From positions 62,001 to 126,000 of the forward strand of contig JAIUPQ010000001.1 in assembly GCA_020161145.1 (NCBI GenBank): 64,000 nucleotides of DNA, written 5' to 3'. Origin of the DNA: Pseudomonadota bacterium (GTDB taxonomy: Bacteria > Pseudomonadota > Gammaproteobacteria > Burkholderiales > Burkholderiaceae_C). Below are positions 7,877 to 16,407 of the stretch, in pieces. The notes under the pieces were generated by a model, which was given only the letters and a program-made list of their open reading frames with translations, did not search any database and was not told where the DNA came from. Both the position numbers and the translations under genes were made by a program. Each line of letters begins with the position of its first letter. The stretch's first letter is position 1.

Positions 7877-9796
7877 ATGAACGACAAGACCACTCCTGAA
7901 GCGCCCCTGCAACTGGGTCGCCGCCGTTTCATCAACAGCACCGCACTGGCCGGCCTGACGCTGGGTGTGGCGGCCTGCAGCGACAAGGGCAGCCCGGCCG
8001 CCGCTGCCGCCGGCAGTGCGCCGGCCGCGGCCGGGGACAGCAACCTGCACGTCCACCTCAAGCCCGGTGAGCTGGACAGCTACTACGGGCTGTGGAGTGG
8101 TGGCCACACCGGCGACATGCGCGTGCTGGGCATGCCCTCGGGGCGCGAGCTGCTGCGCATCCCGTGCTTCGTGCCCGATGCGCTGGTGGGCTGGGGCATC
8201 ACCAATGAGTCCAAGGCCGTGATGGGCACCAAGGCCGACGGCTCGCTGCGCTACACCGTGGGCGACACCCACCACGTGCACGCCAGCTACAAGGATGGCA
8301 ACTACGACGGCCGCTACGCCTGGGTCAACGACAAGATCAACAGCCGCCTGGCCCGCGTGCGGCTCGACTATTTCGTCTGCGACAAGATCACCGAGCTGCC
8401 CAACGTGCAGGGCTTTCACGGCATCTTCCCCGACAAGCGCGACCCGGTGGATCCGGCCATCAACTACACCACGCGCGTGTTCTGCGGCACCGAGTTCGCC
8501 ATTCCGCTGCCCAACAACGGCGTCAACGCCGACAAGCCCGAGACCTACCACTCGGTGATGACCTGCGTGGACGCCGAGACCATGGACGTGCGCTGGCAGA
8601 TCGTGATCGACGGCAACTGCGACCTGCTGGCCACCTCGTTCGACGGCAAGCTGGCGGCCACCAACCAGTACAACACCGAGATGGGCGTGCACTACGAGGA
8701 CATGATGTCCGCCGAGCGCGACGCCTGCCTGTTCTACAACATCGCCCGCATCGAGCAGGCGGTCAAGGACGGCAAGTTCAAGACCTATGGCGACTCCAAG
8801 GTGCCCGTGGTGGATGGCACCAAGGCCGCCAACCAGGACCCGAAGACGGCGCTGACCTGCTATGTCTCGGTGCCCAAGAACCCGCACGGCGTCAACGCCT
8901 CGCCCGACGGCAAGTACTTCATCTGCTCGGGCAAACTCTCGCCCACGGCCACCGTGATCGATCTCGCCAAGGTGCTGGAGTGGTTCGACGGCAAGCTGGA
9001 CAAGGCCGATGCGGCCATCGTGGCCGAGGTGGAGCTGGGCCTGGGCCCGCTGCACACGGCCTTCGACGGGCGCGGCAACGCCTTCACCACGCTGTTCCTC
9101 GACAGCCAGGTGGTCAAGTGGAACATCGACGCGGCCATCAAGTTCACCGGCGGCGACAAGAACGCCCAGTACGTGGTGGACCGCCTGGACGTCAGCTACC
9201 AGCCCGGCCACCTGAACGCCACCCAGTCCGAGACCACGGCGGCCAACGGCCAGTTCCTCTGCGTGGGCTGCAAGTTCTCCAAGGACCGCTTCCTGCCGGT
9301 GGGCCCGCTGCACCCCGAGAACGAACAGATCATCGACATCAGTGGCGAGAAGATGGTGCTGGTGGCCGACCACCCGGTGCGCGGCGAGCCGCACGATTTC
9401 ATCATCTTCAAGCGCGACCTGGTGCACCCCAAGCAGGTCTATCAGCTCGATGACTTCCCGTTGGCGCTCAAGGATGCCAAAGAGGCCGGCGTGACCCGCA
9501 ACGGCAAGAAGGTGACGGTGCGCATCGCCTCGCAGGCGCCGGCCTTCTCACCGCGCGAGTTCACGGTCAAGAAGGGCGACGAGGTCACCATCATCCTGAC
9601 CAACCTGGACAAGGTGGAAGACCTGACGCACGGCTTTGCCATCCCCAAATACAACGTCAACTTCATCGTCAACCCGCAGGAGACGCAGTCGGTGACCTTC
9701 ATCGCCGACCGGCCAGGGGTGTACTGGTGCTACTGCACCCACTTCTGCCATGCCCTGCACCTGGAGATGCGCTCGCGCATGATTGTTGAGGCGTAA
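7877..9796 (+). CDS. nosZ: Nitrous-oxide reductase NosZ (clade I, Tat-exported)
   Basis: A 639-residue copper enzyme that reduces N2O to N2 in the periplasm. The N-terminus LGRRRFINSTALAGLTLG is a twin-arginine signal, the mark of clade I. The seven-bladed domain supplies CuZ histidines, starting with DTHHVHASYKDGNYDGRY. The C-terminal cupredoxin domain has THGFAIPKYNVNFIV (the CuA His) and the CuA loop CTHFCHALHLEM. In the well-studied enzymes the second position after the first loop Cys is Trp (a backbone ligand); here it is His, and the residue two before that Cys is also Cys (WCYC). It is the first enzyme gene of a nosZRDFYL unit, preceded by GAGG 10 bases before ATG. Confidence 0.97.
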   Translation: MNDKTTPEAPLQLGRRRFINSTALAGLTLGVAACSDKGSPAAAAAGSAPAAAGDSNLHVHLKPGELDSYYGLWSGGHTGDMRVLGMPSGRELLRIPCFVPDALVGWGITNESKAVMGTKADGSLRYTVGDTHHVHASYKDGNYDGRYAWVNDKINSRLARVRLDYFVCDKITELPNVQGFHGIFPDKRDPVDPAINYTTRVFCGTEFAIPLPNNGVNADKPETYHSVMTCVDAETMDVRWQIVIDGNCDLLATSFDGKLAATNQYNTEMGVHYEDMMSAERDACLFYNIARIEQAVKDGKFKTYGDSKVPVVDGTKAANQDPKTALTCYVSVPKNPHGVNASPDGKYFICSGKLSPTATVIDLAKVLEWFDGKLDKADAAIVAEVELGLGPLHTAFDGRGNAFTTLFLDSQVVKWNIDAAIKFTGGDKNAQYVVDRLDVSYQPGHLNATQSETTAANGQFLCVGCKFSKDRFLPVGPLHPENEQIIDISGEKMVLVADHPVRGEPHDFIIFKRDLVHPKQVYQLDDFPLALKDAKEAGVTRNGKKVTVRIASQAPAFSPREFTVKKGDEVTIILTNLDKVEDLTHGFAIPKYNVNFIVNPQETQSVTFIADRPGVYWCYCTHFCHALHLEMRSRMIVEA

Positions 9797-9862
9797 AGCC
9801 TTGCCGCCCACGGCGCCAGGTCCGATGCGCCGTGGGCGGCTTTTTCCTTGATTGACTTGTGC

Positions 9863-12430
9863 ATGTCGCTTCGCAACCTCCTCTTCTGGCTGGCCCTGCT
9901 GCTGGCCCCTGCCGCCCAGGCCGCCACCGGCGCTTACGAGGCCGAGTTGCCGGCCGAGCTGGCCGCCACCAAAGACATGTGTGCGCTGCTGCCCTGCGCC
10001 GAGGTCTTCCCCGGCGCCGCGCGGTTTTCCGAGCGCATGGGCCAGCCGCCCTACGTGCAGGCGCTGGACGCGGCCGGCCAGGTGCTGGGCTATGTGATGC
10101 TCTCCACCGACATCACCGACACGCCGGCCTACTCCGGCAAACCGGTGGTCACGCTGATCGGCATGGACGCCAGCGGCACCTATGTGGGCGTCAAGGTGCT
10201 CAAGCACTCGGAGCCCATCCTGCTGCTGGGCATTCCCGAGTCGGCGCTGATTGCCTTCAACAACCAGTACCTGGGCAAGTCGGTCAAGGACGCCATCGAG
10301 GTGGGCCCGGCGCGGCCCGACGAGGGTGTGCTGGGCGTGGACGCCATCTCGGGCGCCACGGTGACGGTGATTGCGCAAAACCAGGTCATGCACCTGGCGG
10401 GCAGCGCGGTGGCGCGCCAGGTGGGCATCATCGCGCCTGCCGTGCGCGAGCCGGCGCGCTTCAAGGTCACGGGCCAGCGCTGGAGCTGGGCCCAGCTGGT
10501 GGATCAGGGACTGGTCCAGCGCCTGCTGGTCAAGCCCGAGCAGGTGGGCTTGCCCAGGGGGCAGGGGCCGTTCATCGAGCTGTGGTTCGGTGACCTCAAC
10601 CACCCCGACGTGGGCGCCAGCGTGCTGGGCCAGGCCGGCTACGACAGCCTGCACAGCCGGCTGCAGCCGGGCGAGAGTGCGCTTTTCGTGGTGCGCACGG
10701 CGGGCAGCGAGTCGTTCAAGGGCTCGGGCTTTGTGCGCGGCGGCATCTACGACCGCGTGCAGGTCAAACAGGCCGATGAGGGCTACACCTTCCGCGACCT
10801 CGACTACCTCAACCTCTACGGGCTGGAGGCAGCGGGTGCGCCGGCCGTGACCGAATCGGCCCTCTTCATCATCCGCAACAAAGGCTTCTCGGCGGCCTAT
10901 CCGTGGCGCCTGCAGTTCCTGGGCAACCGCATCGACGCGGCCACCGGCGCGCGCAGCTTTGCCAACTTCGATGCCGAGTACTGGCTGCCCGCCGCGCTGC
11001 TCGAAGGCGGGCGGCCCAAGGTGGTCAAGCCCGACGCACCGTGGAAGAAAGTCTGGCAGCAACGCGCCGTGCCCATTGCGCTGTTTGCGTTGCTGCTGGT
11101 GACGGTGGGCGTGGTCTATGCGCTGCGCGAGCGGCTGACGCGGCTGGCCACGCACAAGAACAAGTGGCCGGTGGAGGGCTTCAAGTACACGGCCTGGGCG
11201 CTGGCCGTCGTCTGGGTGGGCTTTGGCCTGATGGCCCAGCCCTCCATCACCCAGGTGCTGACCTGGTTCCACGCGCTGCTGTTCCAGTGGACGTGGTCGC
11301 TGTTCCTCTCCGACCCCTTCATCTTCCTGTTCTGGGTCTTCATCATCGTCACCGTGTTCCTGTTCGGGCGCGGCCTGTTCTGCGGCTGGCTGTGCCCGTT
11401 CGGCTCGCTGTCGGAGGCCATCTACAAAGTGGCCGGCCACCTGGGGCTGGCGCGCTTCCAGGGTCACTTGCCACTGGCCTGGCACCACCGGCTCAAGTGG
11501 GTCAAGTACGCGGTCTTCGTGGGCCTGCTGGCGGTGTCGCTGTTCTCCATGGGGCTGGCCGAGAAGCTGGCCGAGGTGGAGCCGTTCAAGACCACCTTCC
11601 TGGTGGGCGTGACCAACCGCGCCTGGCCCTATGGCCTCTTCGTCGCGGCCATCCTGGGCGTGTCCATCTTCATCGAGCGGCCGTACTGCAAATACCTGTG
11701 CCCGCTGGGCGCCGCGCTGGCCATGCCCAGCACCTTCCGCTGGTGGGGGCTCAAGCGCAAGCAGGACTGCAACAGCTGCAAGGCCTGCGCCAAGGGCTGC
11801 GGCTCGCTGGCCATCGATGCCGATGGCCGCATCGACCACCGCGAGTGCCTGCACTGCCTGGACTGCATGATTCTCTACACCGACGAGAAAGGCTGCCCGC
11901 CGCTGGCCCTGGAGCGCAAGCGGCGCGCCAAGGACGGGCTGCTGATCACGCCCATCGGCGCCAACGGCTACTACATCCCGCTGCTGCCGGCGGCCGAGCC
12001 CGCCCACATCAATGCCAAGGTGATGAGCGGCCCCGATCCGCGCATGCCCACCGACCCGGTGACGGCGCCGCGCGGCTGGCTGGCCCAGCTGTGGGATCAC
12101 CTGTGGCCCTGGAGTGCGGCCGGCTGGCGCAGCGCGCGTGGCCTGCAGGCGGCGGGCATTGGCCTGGCGGCGGCGGCCACGCTGGCCTGGCTGCTGGCGG
12201 CGCAGGGTACGCTGTCGGCCATGGCGCTCATCGGCTGGTGGTTTGGCTGGAGCGTCTATGAGGTGCTGATCCGCATGGCCGGCAAGCGCCACGTCAAGGA
12301 TGGCCCGTGGTGGCAGTCGCACTACCGGGTCGCCACGGCCATGGATATGCTCAGCTACGTGGGATTCAAGAACTTGCTGATTGGCGCCACCCTGTTCCTG
12401 CTGCTCAAGGCACTGGGAGTGCTGGCTTGA
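9863..12430 (+). CDS. nosR: Nitrous oxide reduction regulatory/electron-transfer membrane protein NosR
   Basis: An 855-residue polytopic flavo-iron-sulfur protein that feeds electrons to NosZ and supports nos expression. A signal peptide (NLLFWLALLLAPAAQA) precedes a periplasmic FMN-binding domain with the flavinylation motif SGATVT at residues 163-168. Transmembrane segments carry two cytoplasmic CxxxCP motifs (CGWLCP ~507, CKYLCP ~609), followed by ferredoxin-like clusters CNSCKACAKGC (~636) and CLHCLDC (~662). The last ~150 residues add further hydrophobic helices, making it longer than the ~720-780 usual for NosR. I chose the ATG at 9863 because it begins the signal peptide; the frame is open to a TTG at 9848. 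Here it follows nosZ rather than preceding it. Confidence 0.93.
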   Translation: MSLRNLLFWLALLLAPAAQAATGAYEAELPAELAATKDMCALLPCAEVFPGAARFSERMGQPPYVQALDAAGQVLGYVMLSTDITDTPAYSGKPVVTLIGMDASGTYVGVKVLKHSEPILLLGIPESALIAFNNQYLGKSVKDAIEVGPARPDEGVLGVDAISGATVTVIAQNQVMHLAGSAVARQVGIIAPAVREPARFKVTGQRWSWAQLVDQGLVQRLLVKPEQVGLPRGQGPFIELWFGDLNHPDVGASVLGQAGYDSLHSRLQPGESALFVVRTAGSESFKGSGFVRGGIYDRVQVKQADEGYTFRDLDYLNLYGLEAAGAPAVTESALFIIRNKGFSAAYPWRLQFLGNRIDAATGARSFANFDAEYWLPAALLEGGRPKVVKPDAPWKKVWQQRAVPIALFALLLVTVGVVYALRERLTRLATHKNKWPVEGFKYTAWALAVVWVGFGLMAQPSITQVLTWFHALLFQWTWSLFLSDPFIFLFWVFIIVTVFLFGRGLFCGWLCPFGSLSEAIYKVAGHLGLARFQGHLPLAWHHRLKWVKYAVFVGLLAVSLFSMGLAEKLAEVEPFKTTFLVGVTNRAWPYGLFVAAILGVSIFIERPYCKYLCPLGAALAMPSTFRWWGLKRKQDCNSCKACAKGCGSLAIDADGRIDHRECLHCLDCMILYTDEKGCPPLALERKRRAKDGLLITPIGANGYYIPLLPAAEPAHINAKVMSGPDPRMPTDPVTAPRGWLAQLWDHLWPWSAAGWRSARGLQAAGIGLAAAATLAWLLAAQGTLSAMALIGWWFGWSVYEVLIRMAGKRHVKDGPWWQSHYRVATAMDMLSYVGFKNLLIGATLFLLLKALGVLA

Positions 12431-13680
12431 GGCATTGGCTGGGGCTGGGGGCGTTGGTGCTGGCGCTGGGGGCGCCGGCGGCGGTGCTGCGCGTGCAGCC
12501 GGGCGAGTCCATCCAGGCCGCCATCGACGCCGCCGCGCCCGGCGACACGGTGGCGGTGGCGCGCGGCCACTACCTGGGCGCGCTGCGCATCGCCAAGCCG
12601 CTGCGCCTCATTGGCGAGGGCCGGCCCACGGTGGACGGGGCGCTGGCCGGCGACGTGATCCGCGTGGCCGCACCCGACGTGGTCATCGAGGGGTTGATCG
12701 TGCGCGACTCGGGCGACAGCCTCAAAGACCAGCACGCCGGCATCTACATCCAGCCCGGCTCTCACCGCGCCCAGGTGCGCCGCTGCGACCTGACCTACAA
12801 CCTCTTCGGCCTGTGGATCGAGAAGGCCGACGACGTGGTCGTCGAGGCCAACCTCATCACCGGCAAGCGCGACTACCTGTCGTCCCAGCGCGGCAACGGC
12901 ATCCAGCTCTACAACACCAAAGGCGCGCGCATCCTGGGCAACCGCATCGGCTTTGTGCGCGACGCGCTTTACGTGGACGTCTCTCACCACGCCGTCTTCA
13001 AGGGCAACCAGTTGCACCACAGCCGCTACGGCACGCACTACATGAACTCCTACTACAACCTGTGGGAGGACAACGACGCCTGGGCCAACCGGGGCGGCCT
13101 GGCGCTGATGGAGGTGCGCGAGCAGACGGTGCGCGGCAACCGCACCTGGGGCAATGCCGACCACGGCATCATGCTGCGCACGCTGCAGGACTCGGTGGTC
13201 GAGGACAACGTGGTGGCCGGCAGCGCGCGCGGCTTCTTCATCTACGACGTGGAGTACGCCACCCTGCGGCGCAACCTCGTGGTGGGCAATCAGGTCGGCG
13301 TGCACCTGGCGGCGGGCTCCACCCGCAACGTGGTGCAGGGCAACGACTTCATCGCCAACCGCGAGCAGATCCGCTACCTGGGCTCGCGCGAAGAACACTG
13401 GGGTGGCGCACCCGGCCAGGGCAACCACTGGAGCAACTACCAGGGCTGGGACCGTGACGGCGACGGCGTGGGCGACGTGCCCTACGAGGCCAACGACGTG
13501 GTGGACCGGCTGCAATGGCAACATCCGGCCATGGCGCTGCTGCTGGGCAGCCCGGCGGTGCAGGCGCTGCGACTGGTGGCCCAGCAGTTTCCGCTGCTGC
13601 GCGTGCCCACTGTGGTGGACGAGCACCCGCAGATGCGCCCCCAACACACGGACTGGAGCCGCTGGCTTGAGCGACGCTGA
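12427..13680 (+). CDS. nosD: Copper-site maturation protein NosD (periplasmic beta-helix)
   Basis: A 417-residue periplasmic right-handed beta-helix protein needed for CuZ assembly together with the NosFY transporter. A hydrophobic export signal (LGLGALVLALGAPAAV) is followed by the Pfam NosD/CASH repeats: GESIQAAIDAAAPGDTVAVARG, then successive N-x-I/V/G turns such as YNLFGLWIEKADDVVVEANLI and GNGIQLYNTKG. The end has GNHWSNYQGWDRDGDGVGDVPYE, a hallmark of the family. The only sensible start is a TTG at 12427 overlapping the nosR stop (TTGA), since an ATG is lacking before the signal peptide. It overlaps nosF downstream. Confidence 0.93.
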   Translation: MRHWLGLGALVLALGAPAAVLRVQPGESIQAAIDAAAPGDTVAVARGHYLGALRIAKPLRLIGEGRPTVDGALAGDVIRVAAPDVVIEGLIVRDSGDSLKDQHAGIYIQPGSHRAQVRRCDLTYNLFGLWIEKADDVVVEANLITGKRDYLSSQRGNGIQLYNTKGARILGNRIGFVRDALYVDVSHHAVFKGNQLHHSRYGTHYMNSYYNLWEDNDAWANRGGLALMEVREQTVRGNRTWGNADHGIMLRTLQDSVVEDNVVAGSARGFFIYDVEYATLRRNLVVGNQVGVHLAAGSTRNVVQGNDFIANREQIRYLGSREEHWGGAPGQGNHWSNYQGWDRDGDGVGDVPYEANDVVDRLQWQHPAMALLLGSPAVQALRLVAQQFPLLRVPTVVDEHPQMRPQHTDWSRWLERR

Positions 13681-14572
13681 CGACCCGCTGGTGCTCGACG
13701 GGCTGCACAAACACTATGGTGCCGTGCGCGCCGTGGACGGCGTGAGCCTGCGCGTGGCGCGCGGCGAGCTGTTTGGCCTCATCGGTCACAACGGCGCGGG
13801 CAAGAGCACGCTGTTCAAGCTGATGCTGGGCCTGATCGCGCCCACCCAGGGCAGCCTGCGCGTGGCCGGTGGCCCGGTGCGCGGCCCGGCGTTTCGCGCC
13901 GCGCGGCGGCGCATCGGCTACCTGCCCGAAAACCTGGTGCTCTACGACAACCTCAGCGGCCTGGAGACGCTGCGCTTTTTTGCCCGCCTCAAGGGCGCCG
14001 ACGCGGCGCAGTGCGCGCCGCTGCTGGCGCGCGTGGGGCTGACGGCCGCCGCAGACCGCGCCGTGCGCGAATACTCCAAAGGCATGCGCCAGCGGCTGGG
14101 CTTTGCGCAGGCGCTGCTGGGGCAGCCCCAGCTGCTCTTTCTGGACGAGCCCACCACCGGGCTGGACCCCACCGCCACGCGCGACTTCTACGTGCTGCTG
14201 GATGGCTTGCGCGCCCAGGGCGTGACGCTCATCGTCACCTCCCACGTGCTGGCCGAGCTGCAGGCGCGGGTGGATCGGCTGGCCATCATGGCCAGCGGCA
14301 AGGTGGTGGCCGAGGGCAGCGTGGCCGCGCTGCGTGCCCGCGCCCGGCTGCCGCTGACACTGACCGTCACCGCGCCCGCCAGCGTGCTGGCCGCGCTGCG
14401 CGCGGTGGCGCCCGATTTGACGCCCACACCGCAGGGTGCGCGCCTGACCTGCGTGCCCGAGGCCAAGCTGGCGCTGCTGGCCGCGCTGGCGGCCGTGCCG
14501 GGCGTCGCCGACGTGCAGGTGCAGGAGCCCACACTGGAAGACCTGTTCTTTGGCCTGGAGGGCGCCGCATGA
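13667..14572 (+). CDS. nosF: ABC transporter ATP-binding protein NosF
   Basis: A 301-residue ATPase of the NosDFY complex. From the TTG start at 13667, Walker A is GHNGAGKST (residues 40-48), the ABC signature is YSKGM (136-140), Walker B is LLFLDEP (from 156) and the switch His is in TSHVLAEL. The C-terminal ~80 residues are a typical NosF/YhbG-like tail. A GTG at 13691 is an alternative start that also precedes the fold. The gene overlaps nosD by 14 bp, and its stop overlaps the nosY ATG, so translation is coupled through nosD-F-Y-L. It is thought to power copper or sulfur delivery for NosZ maturation. Confidence 0.93.
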   Translation: MSDADDPLVLDGLHKHYGAVRAVDGVSLRVARGELFGLIGHNGAGKSTLFKLMLGLIAPTQGSLRVAGGPVRGPAFRAARRRIGYLPENLVLYDNLSGLETLRFFARLKGADAAQCAPLLARVGLTAAADRAVREYSKGMRQRLGFAQALLGQPQLLFLDEPTTGLDPTATRDFYVLLDGLRAQGVTLIVTSHVLAELQARVDRLAIMASGKVVAEGSVAALRARARLPLTLTVTAPASVLAALRAVAPDLTPTPQGARLTCVPEAKLALLAALAAVPGVADVQVQEPTLEDLFFGLEGAA

Positions 14573-15390
14573 TCGAGCCGCGCCAGGTGGCCGCCGTGGC
14601 CGGCAAGGAGTTTCGCGACCGCCTGCGCAACCGCTGGGTGCTGGCCGTGGCCGTGGTGTTCACCGTGTTCTCGCTGGCCATCACCTGGTTCGGCGGCGCT
14701 GCGCAAGGGCAGTTGGGGCCGCGCTCCATCGAGTTCACCGTCACCAGCCTGGTCAGCCTGGTCATCTACCTGATTCCGCTGATTGCGCTGCTGCTGGGGT
14801 TTGACGCCATCGTCGGCGAGCGCGAGCGGGGCTCGCTGGACTTGCTGCTGGCCCTGCCCATCACCCGCACCGAACTGCTGCTGGGCAAATACCTGGGGCT
14901 GGCCGGCGCGCTGCTGCTGTCCACGCTGGCCGGTTTTGCACTGGCCGGCGCGCTGCTGGCCCAGCGCTTTGGCGGTGCGGCGCTCTACCACTACGGCGGT
15001 TTCGTGCTCAGCGCCAGCCTGCTGGGGCTGGCGTTTTTGAGCCTGGCGGTGCTGATCTCGGTGCTGGCGCGCGACCGCACGCGGGCCTCGGGCCTGGCCA
15101 TCGCGCTGTGGTTTGCGCTGGTGCTGGTGTTCGACCTGCTGCTGCTGGGGCTGCTGGTGGCCAGCGGCGGCGCCTTTGGCGGCGACCTGCTGGCCTATGC
15201 GCTGCTGGCCAACCCCACCGACATCTTCCGTATCCTCAACGTGTTTTCACTGGACGACGTGCGCAGCCTCTACGGCCTGGCCCGCATCGTGCCGCCGGCC
15301 CTGGGCAACCTGTGGCTGATGGGTGGCGCCATGGTGGGCTGGATCGTGCTGCCGCTGGTCGTTGCCGCCTGGAGGTTTCGCGCCCGATGA
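14569..15390 (+). CDS. nosY: ABC transporter permease NosY
   Basis: A 273-residue ABC-2 type permease partnering NosF. It starts EPRQVAAVAGKEFRDRLRNRWVL, the cytoplasmic coupling helix, followed by about six hydrophobic helices, including LVSLVIYLIPLIALLLGFDAI, the signature GERERGSLDLLLALPITRTELLLGKYLGL, and a C-terminal NLWLMGGAMVGWIVLPLVVAAW. The start ATG lies inside the nosF end (ATGATC; TGA at 14570) and its stop overlaps the nosL ATG. It acts in the inner membrane to support CuZ assembly with NosD and NosL. Confidence 0.93.
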   Translation: MIEPRQVAAVAGKEFRDRLRNRWVLAVAVVFTVFSLAITWFGGAAQGQLGPRSIEFTVTSLVSLVIYLIPLIALLLGFDAIVGERERGSLDLLLALPITRTELLLGKYLGLAGALLLSTLAGFALAGALLAQRFGGAALYHYGGFVLSASLLGLAFLSLAVLISVLARDRTRASGLAIALWFALVLVFDLLLLGLLVASGGAFGGDLLAYALLANPTDIFRILNVFSLDDVRSLYGLARIVPPALGNLWLMGGAMVGWIVLPLVVAAWRFRAR

Positions 15391-15890
15391 CTGCCCGCTA
15401 CACAATGCTTGTCGCCCTGGCCCTGGCCGCCTGCGGCCAGGCGCCCGAGGCCCCGCCCGCGCCGCTGGAGATTGCCGCCGGCAGCACCTGCGACCTGGAC
15501 GGCATGCTGCTGGCCGACTACCCCGGCCCCAAAGGCCAGATCCACTACAAGGACGACGTCCAGCCGCACTGGCTGTGCGACACGCTGGAGGTGCTGGCCA
15601 TGCTCAAGAAGCCCGAGCAGGTCCGCGTCGTGCGCGCCGCCTACGTGCAGGACATGGCCCAGACCGACTGGGCGCGGCCGCACGGCCACTGGATCGATGC
15701 GCGCACCGCCTGGTACGTGCTGGGCAGCAAACGCCATGGCTCCATGGGCCCCACGGCGGCCAGCTTTGCCACCGAGGCCGCCGCCAAGGCCTTTGCGGCC
15801 GAGCAGGGCGGCCGCGTGCTGGCCTATGACGCCATCACGCCCGAGCTGACCGACCTGTCGGGCGGCGCCCAGCACGACGGCAAGATGTAG
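15387..15890 (+). CDS. nosL: Nitrous oxide reductase accessory lipoprotein NosL
   Basis: A 167-residue periplasmic copper chaperone of the nos cluster. The signal ends ALALAACGQ, so the Cys is a lipidation site. The NosL fold follows, with TCDLDGMLLADYPGPKGQIHYKD, in which the Cys and Met are the expected Cu(I) ligands, and GHWIDARTAWYVLGSKRHGSMGPTAASFAT near the end. It is the last gene of the nosZRDFYL unit, overlapping nosY (ATGA at 15387). Known NosL proteins deliver Cu(I) to apo-NosZ. No terminator was seen in the 16 bp before the next gene, so read-through is possible. Confidence 0.94.
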   Translation: MTARYTMLVALALAACGQAPEAPPAPLEIAAGSTCDLDGMLLADYPGPKGQIHYKDDVQPHWLCDTLEVLAMLKKPEQVRVVRAAYVQDMAQTDWARPHGHWIDARTAWYVLGSKRHGSMGPTAASFATEAAAKAFAAEQGGRVLAYDAITPELTDLSGGAQHDGKM

Positions 15891-15906
15891 GCGCTGCCAC
15901 CGGCCC

Positions 15907-16407
15907 ATGCGCCTGCACGGCCTGCCTCCGGTCGCCGATGCCCGCACCCGCGTGGTGGTGCTGGGCAGCTTCCCGGGCGCCGCCTCGCTGGCGGCGCGGC
16001 AGTACTACGCCCACCCCCGCAACCAGTTCTGGCCGCTGCTGGGCGGCGTGCTGGGGGAGGACCTGCCGGCGCTGCCCTATGCCCAGCGGCTGGCGGCGCT
16101 GCTGGCGCACGGCATCGGGCTGTGGGACGTGTACGCCAGCTGCGAGCGGGTGGGCAGCCTGGACGCCGCCATCCGCGCGCCGCAGTGGCAGGACTTTGCG
16201 CGGCTGCGCGCGCTGGCGCCGCAATGGGCGGCGGCGCTGCACAACGGCCAGGCCTCGGCGCGGGTGGCGCCGCAACTGGCGGCGCTGGGGCTGGCCACGG
16301 CCGTGCTGCCCTCGACCAGCCCGGCCCATGCGGCGCGCACGCTGGCCGACAAGCAGGCGGCCTGGCGCGCGGCGCTGTTGGCGCATGGGGCGACACTGGC
16401 GGCATGA
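15907..16407 (+). CDS. DNA-deoxyinosine glycosylase (hypoxanthine-DNA glycosylase, UDG superfamily)
   Basis: A 166-residue UDG-superfamily protein. Motif 1 is VVLGSFPGAASLAARQYYAHPRNQFWPLL and motif 2 is LPSTSPAHA, as in the hypoxanthine-DNA glycosylase family that removes deaminated adenine from DNA. Between them GIGLWDVYASCERVGSLDAAI is also family-like. Hypoxanthine in DNA can arise from nitrosative deamination, so a location directly after a denitrification cluster is suggestive, though neighbouring may be accidental. It overlaps the following yihY-like gene (ATGA at 16404). Confidence 0.85.
   Translation: MRLHGLPPVADARTRVVVLGSFPGAASLAARQYYAHPRNQFWPLLGGVLGEDLPALPYAQRLAALLAHGIGLWDVYASCERVGSLDAAIRAPQWQDFARLRALAPQWAAALHNGQASARVAPQLAALGLATAVLPSTSPAHAARTLADKQAAWRAALLAHGATLAA

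Noticed and set aside
7472-9427. Open minus-strand frame across nosZ
   Set aside because: Antisense shadow of nosZ; no start signal or homology.
9846-9862. TTGATTGACTTGTG before nosR considered as an FNR box
   Set aside because: Only the left half-site fits; the right half does not match ATCAA.
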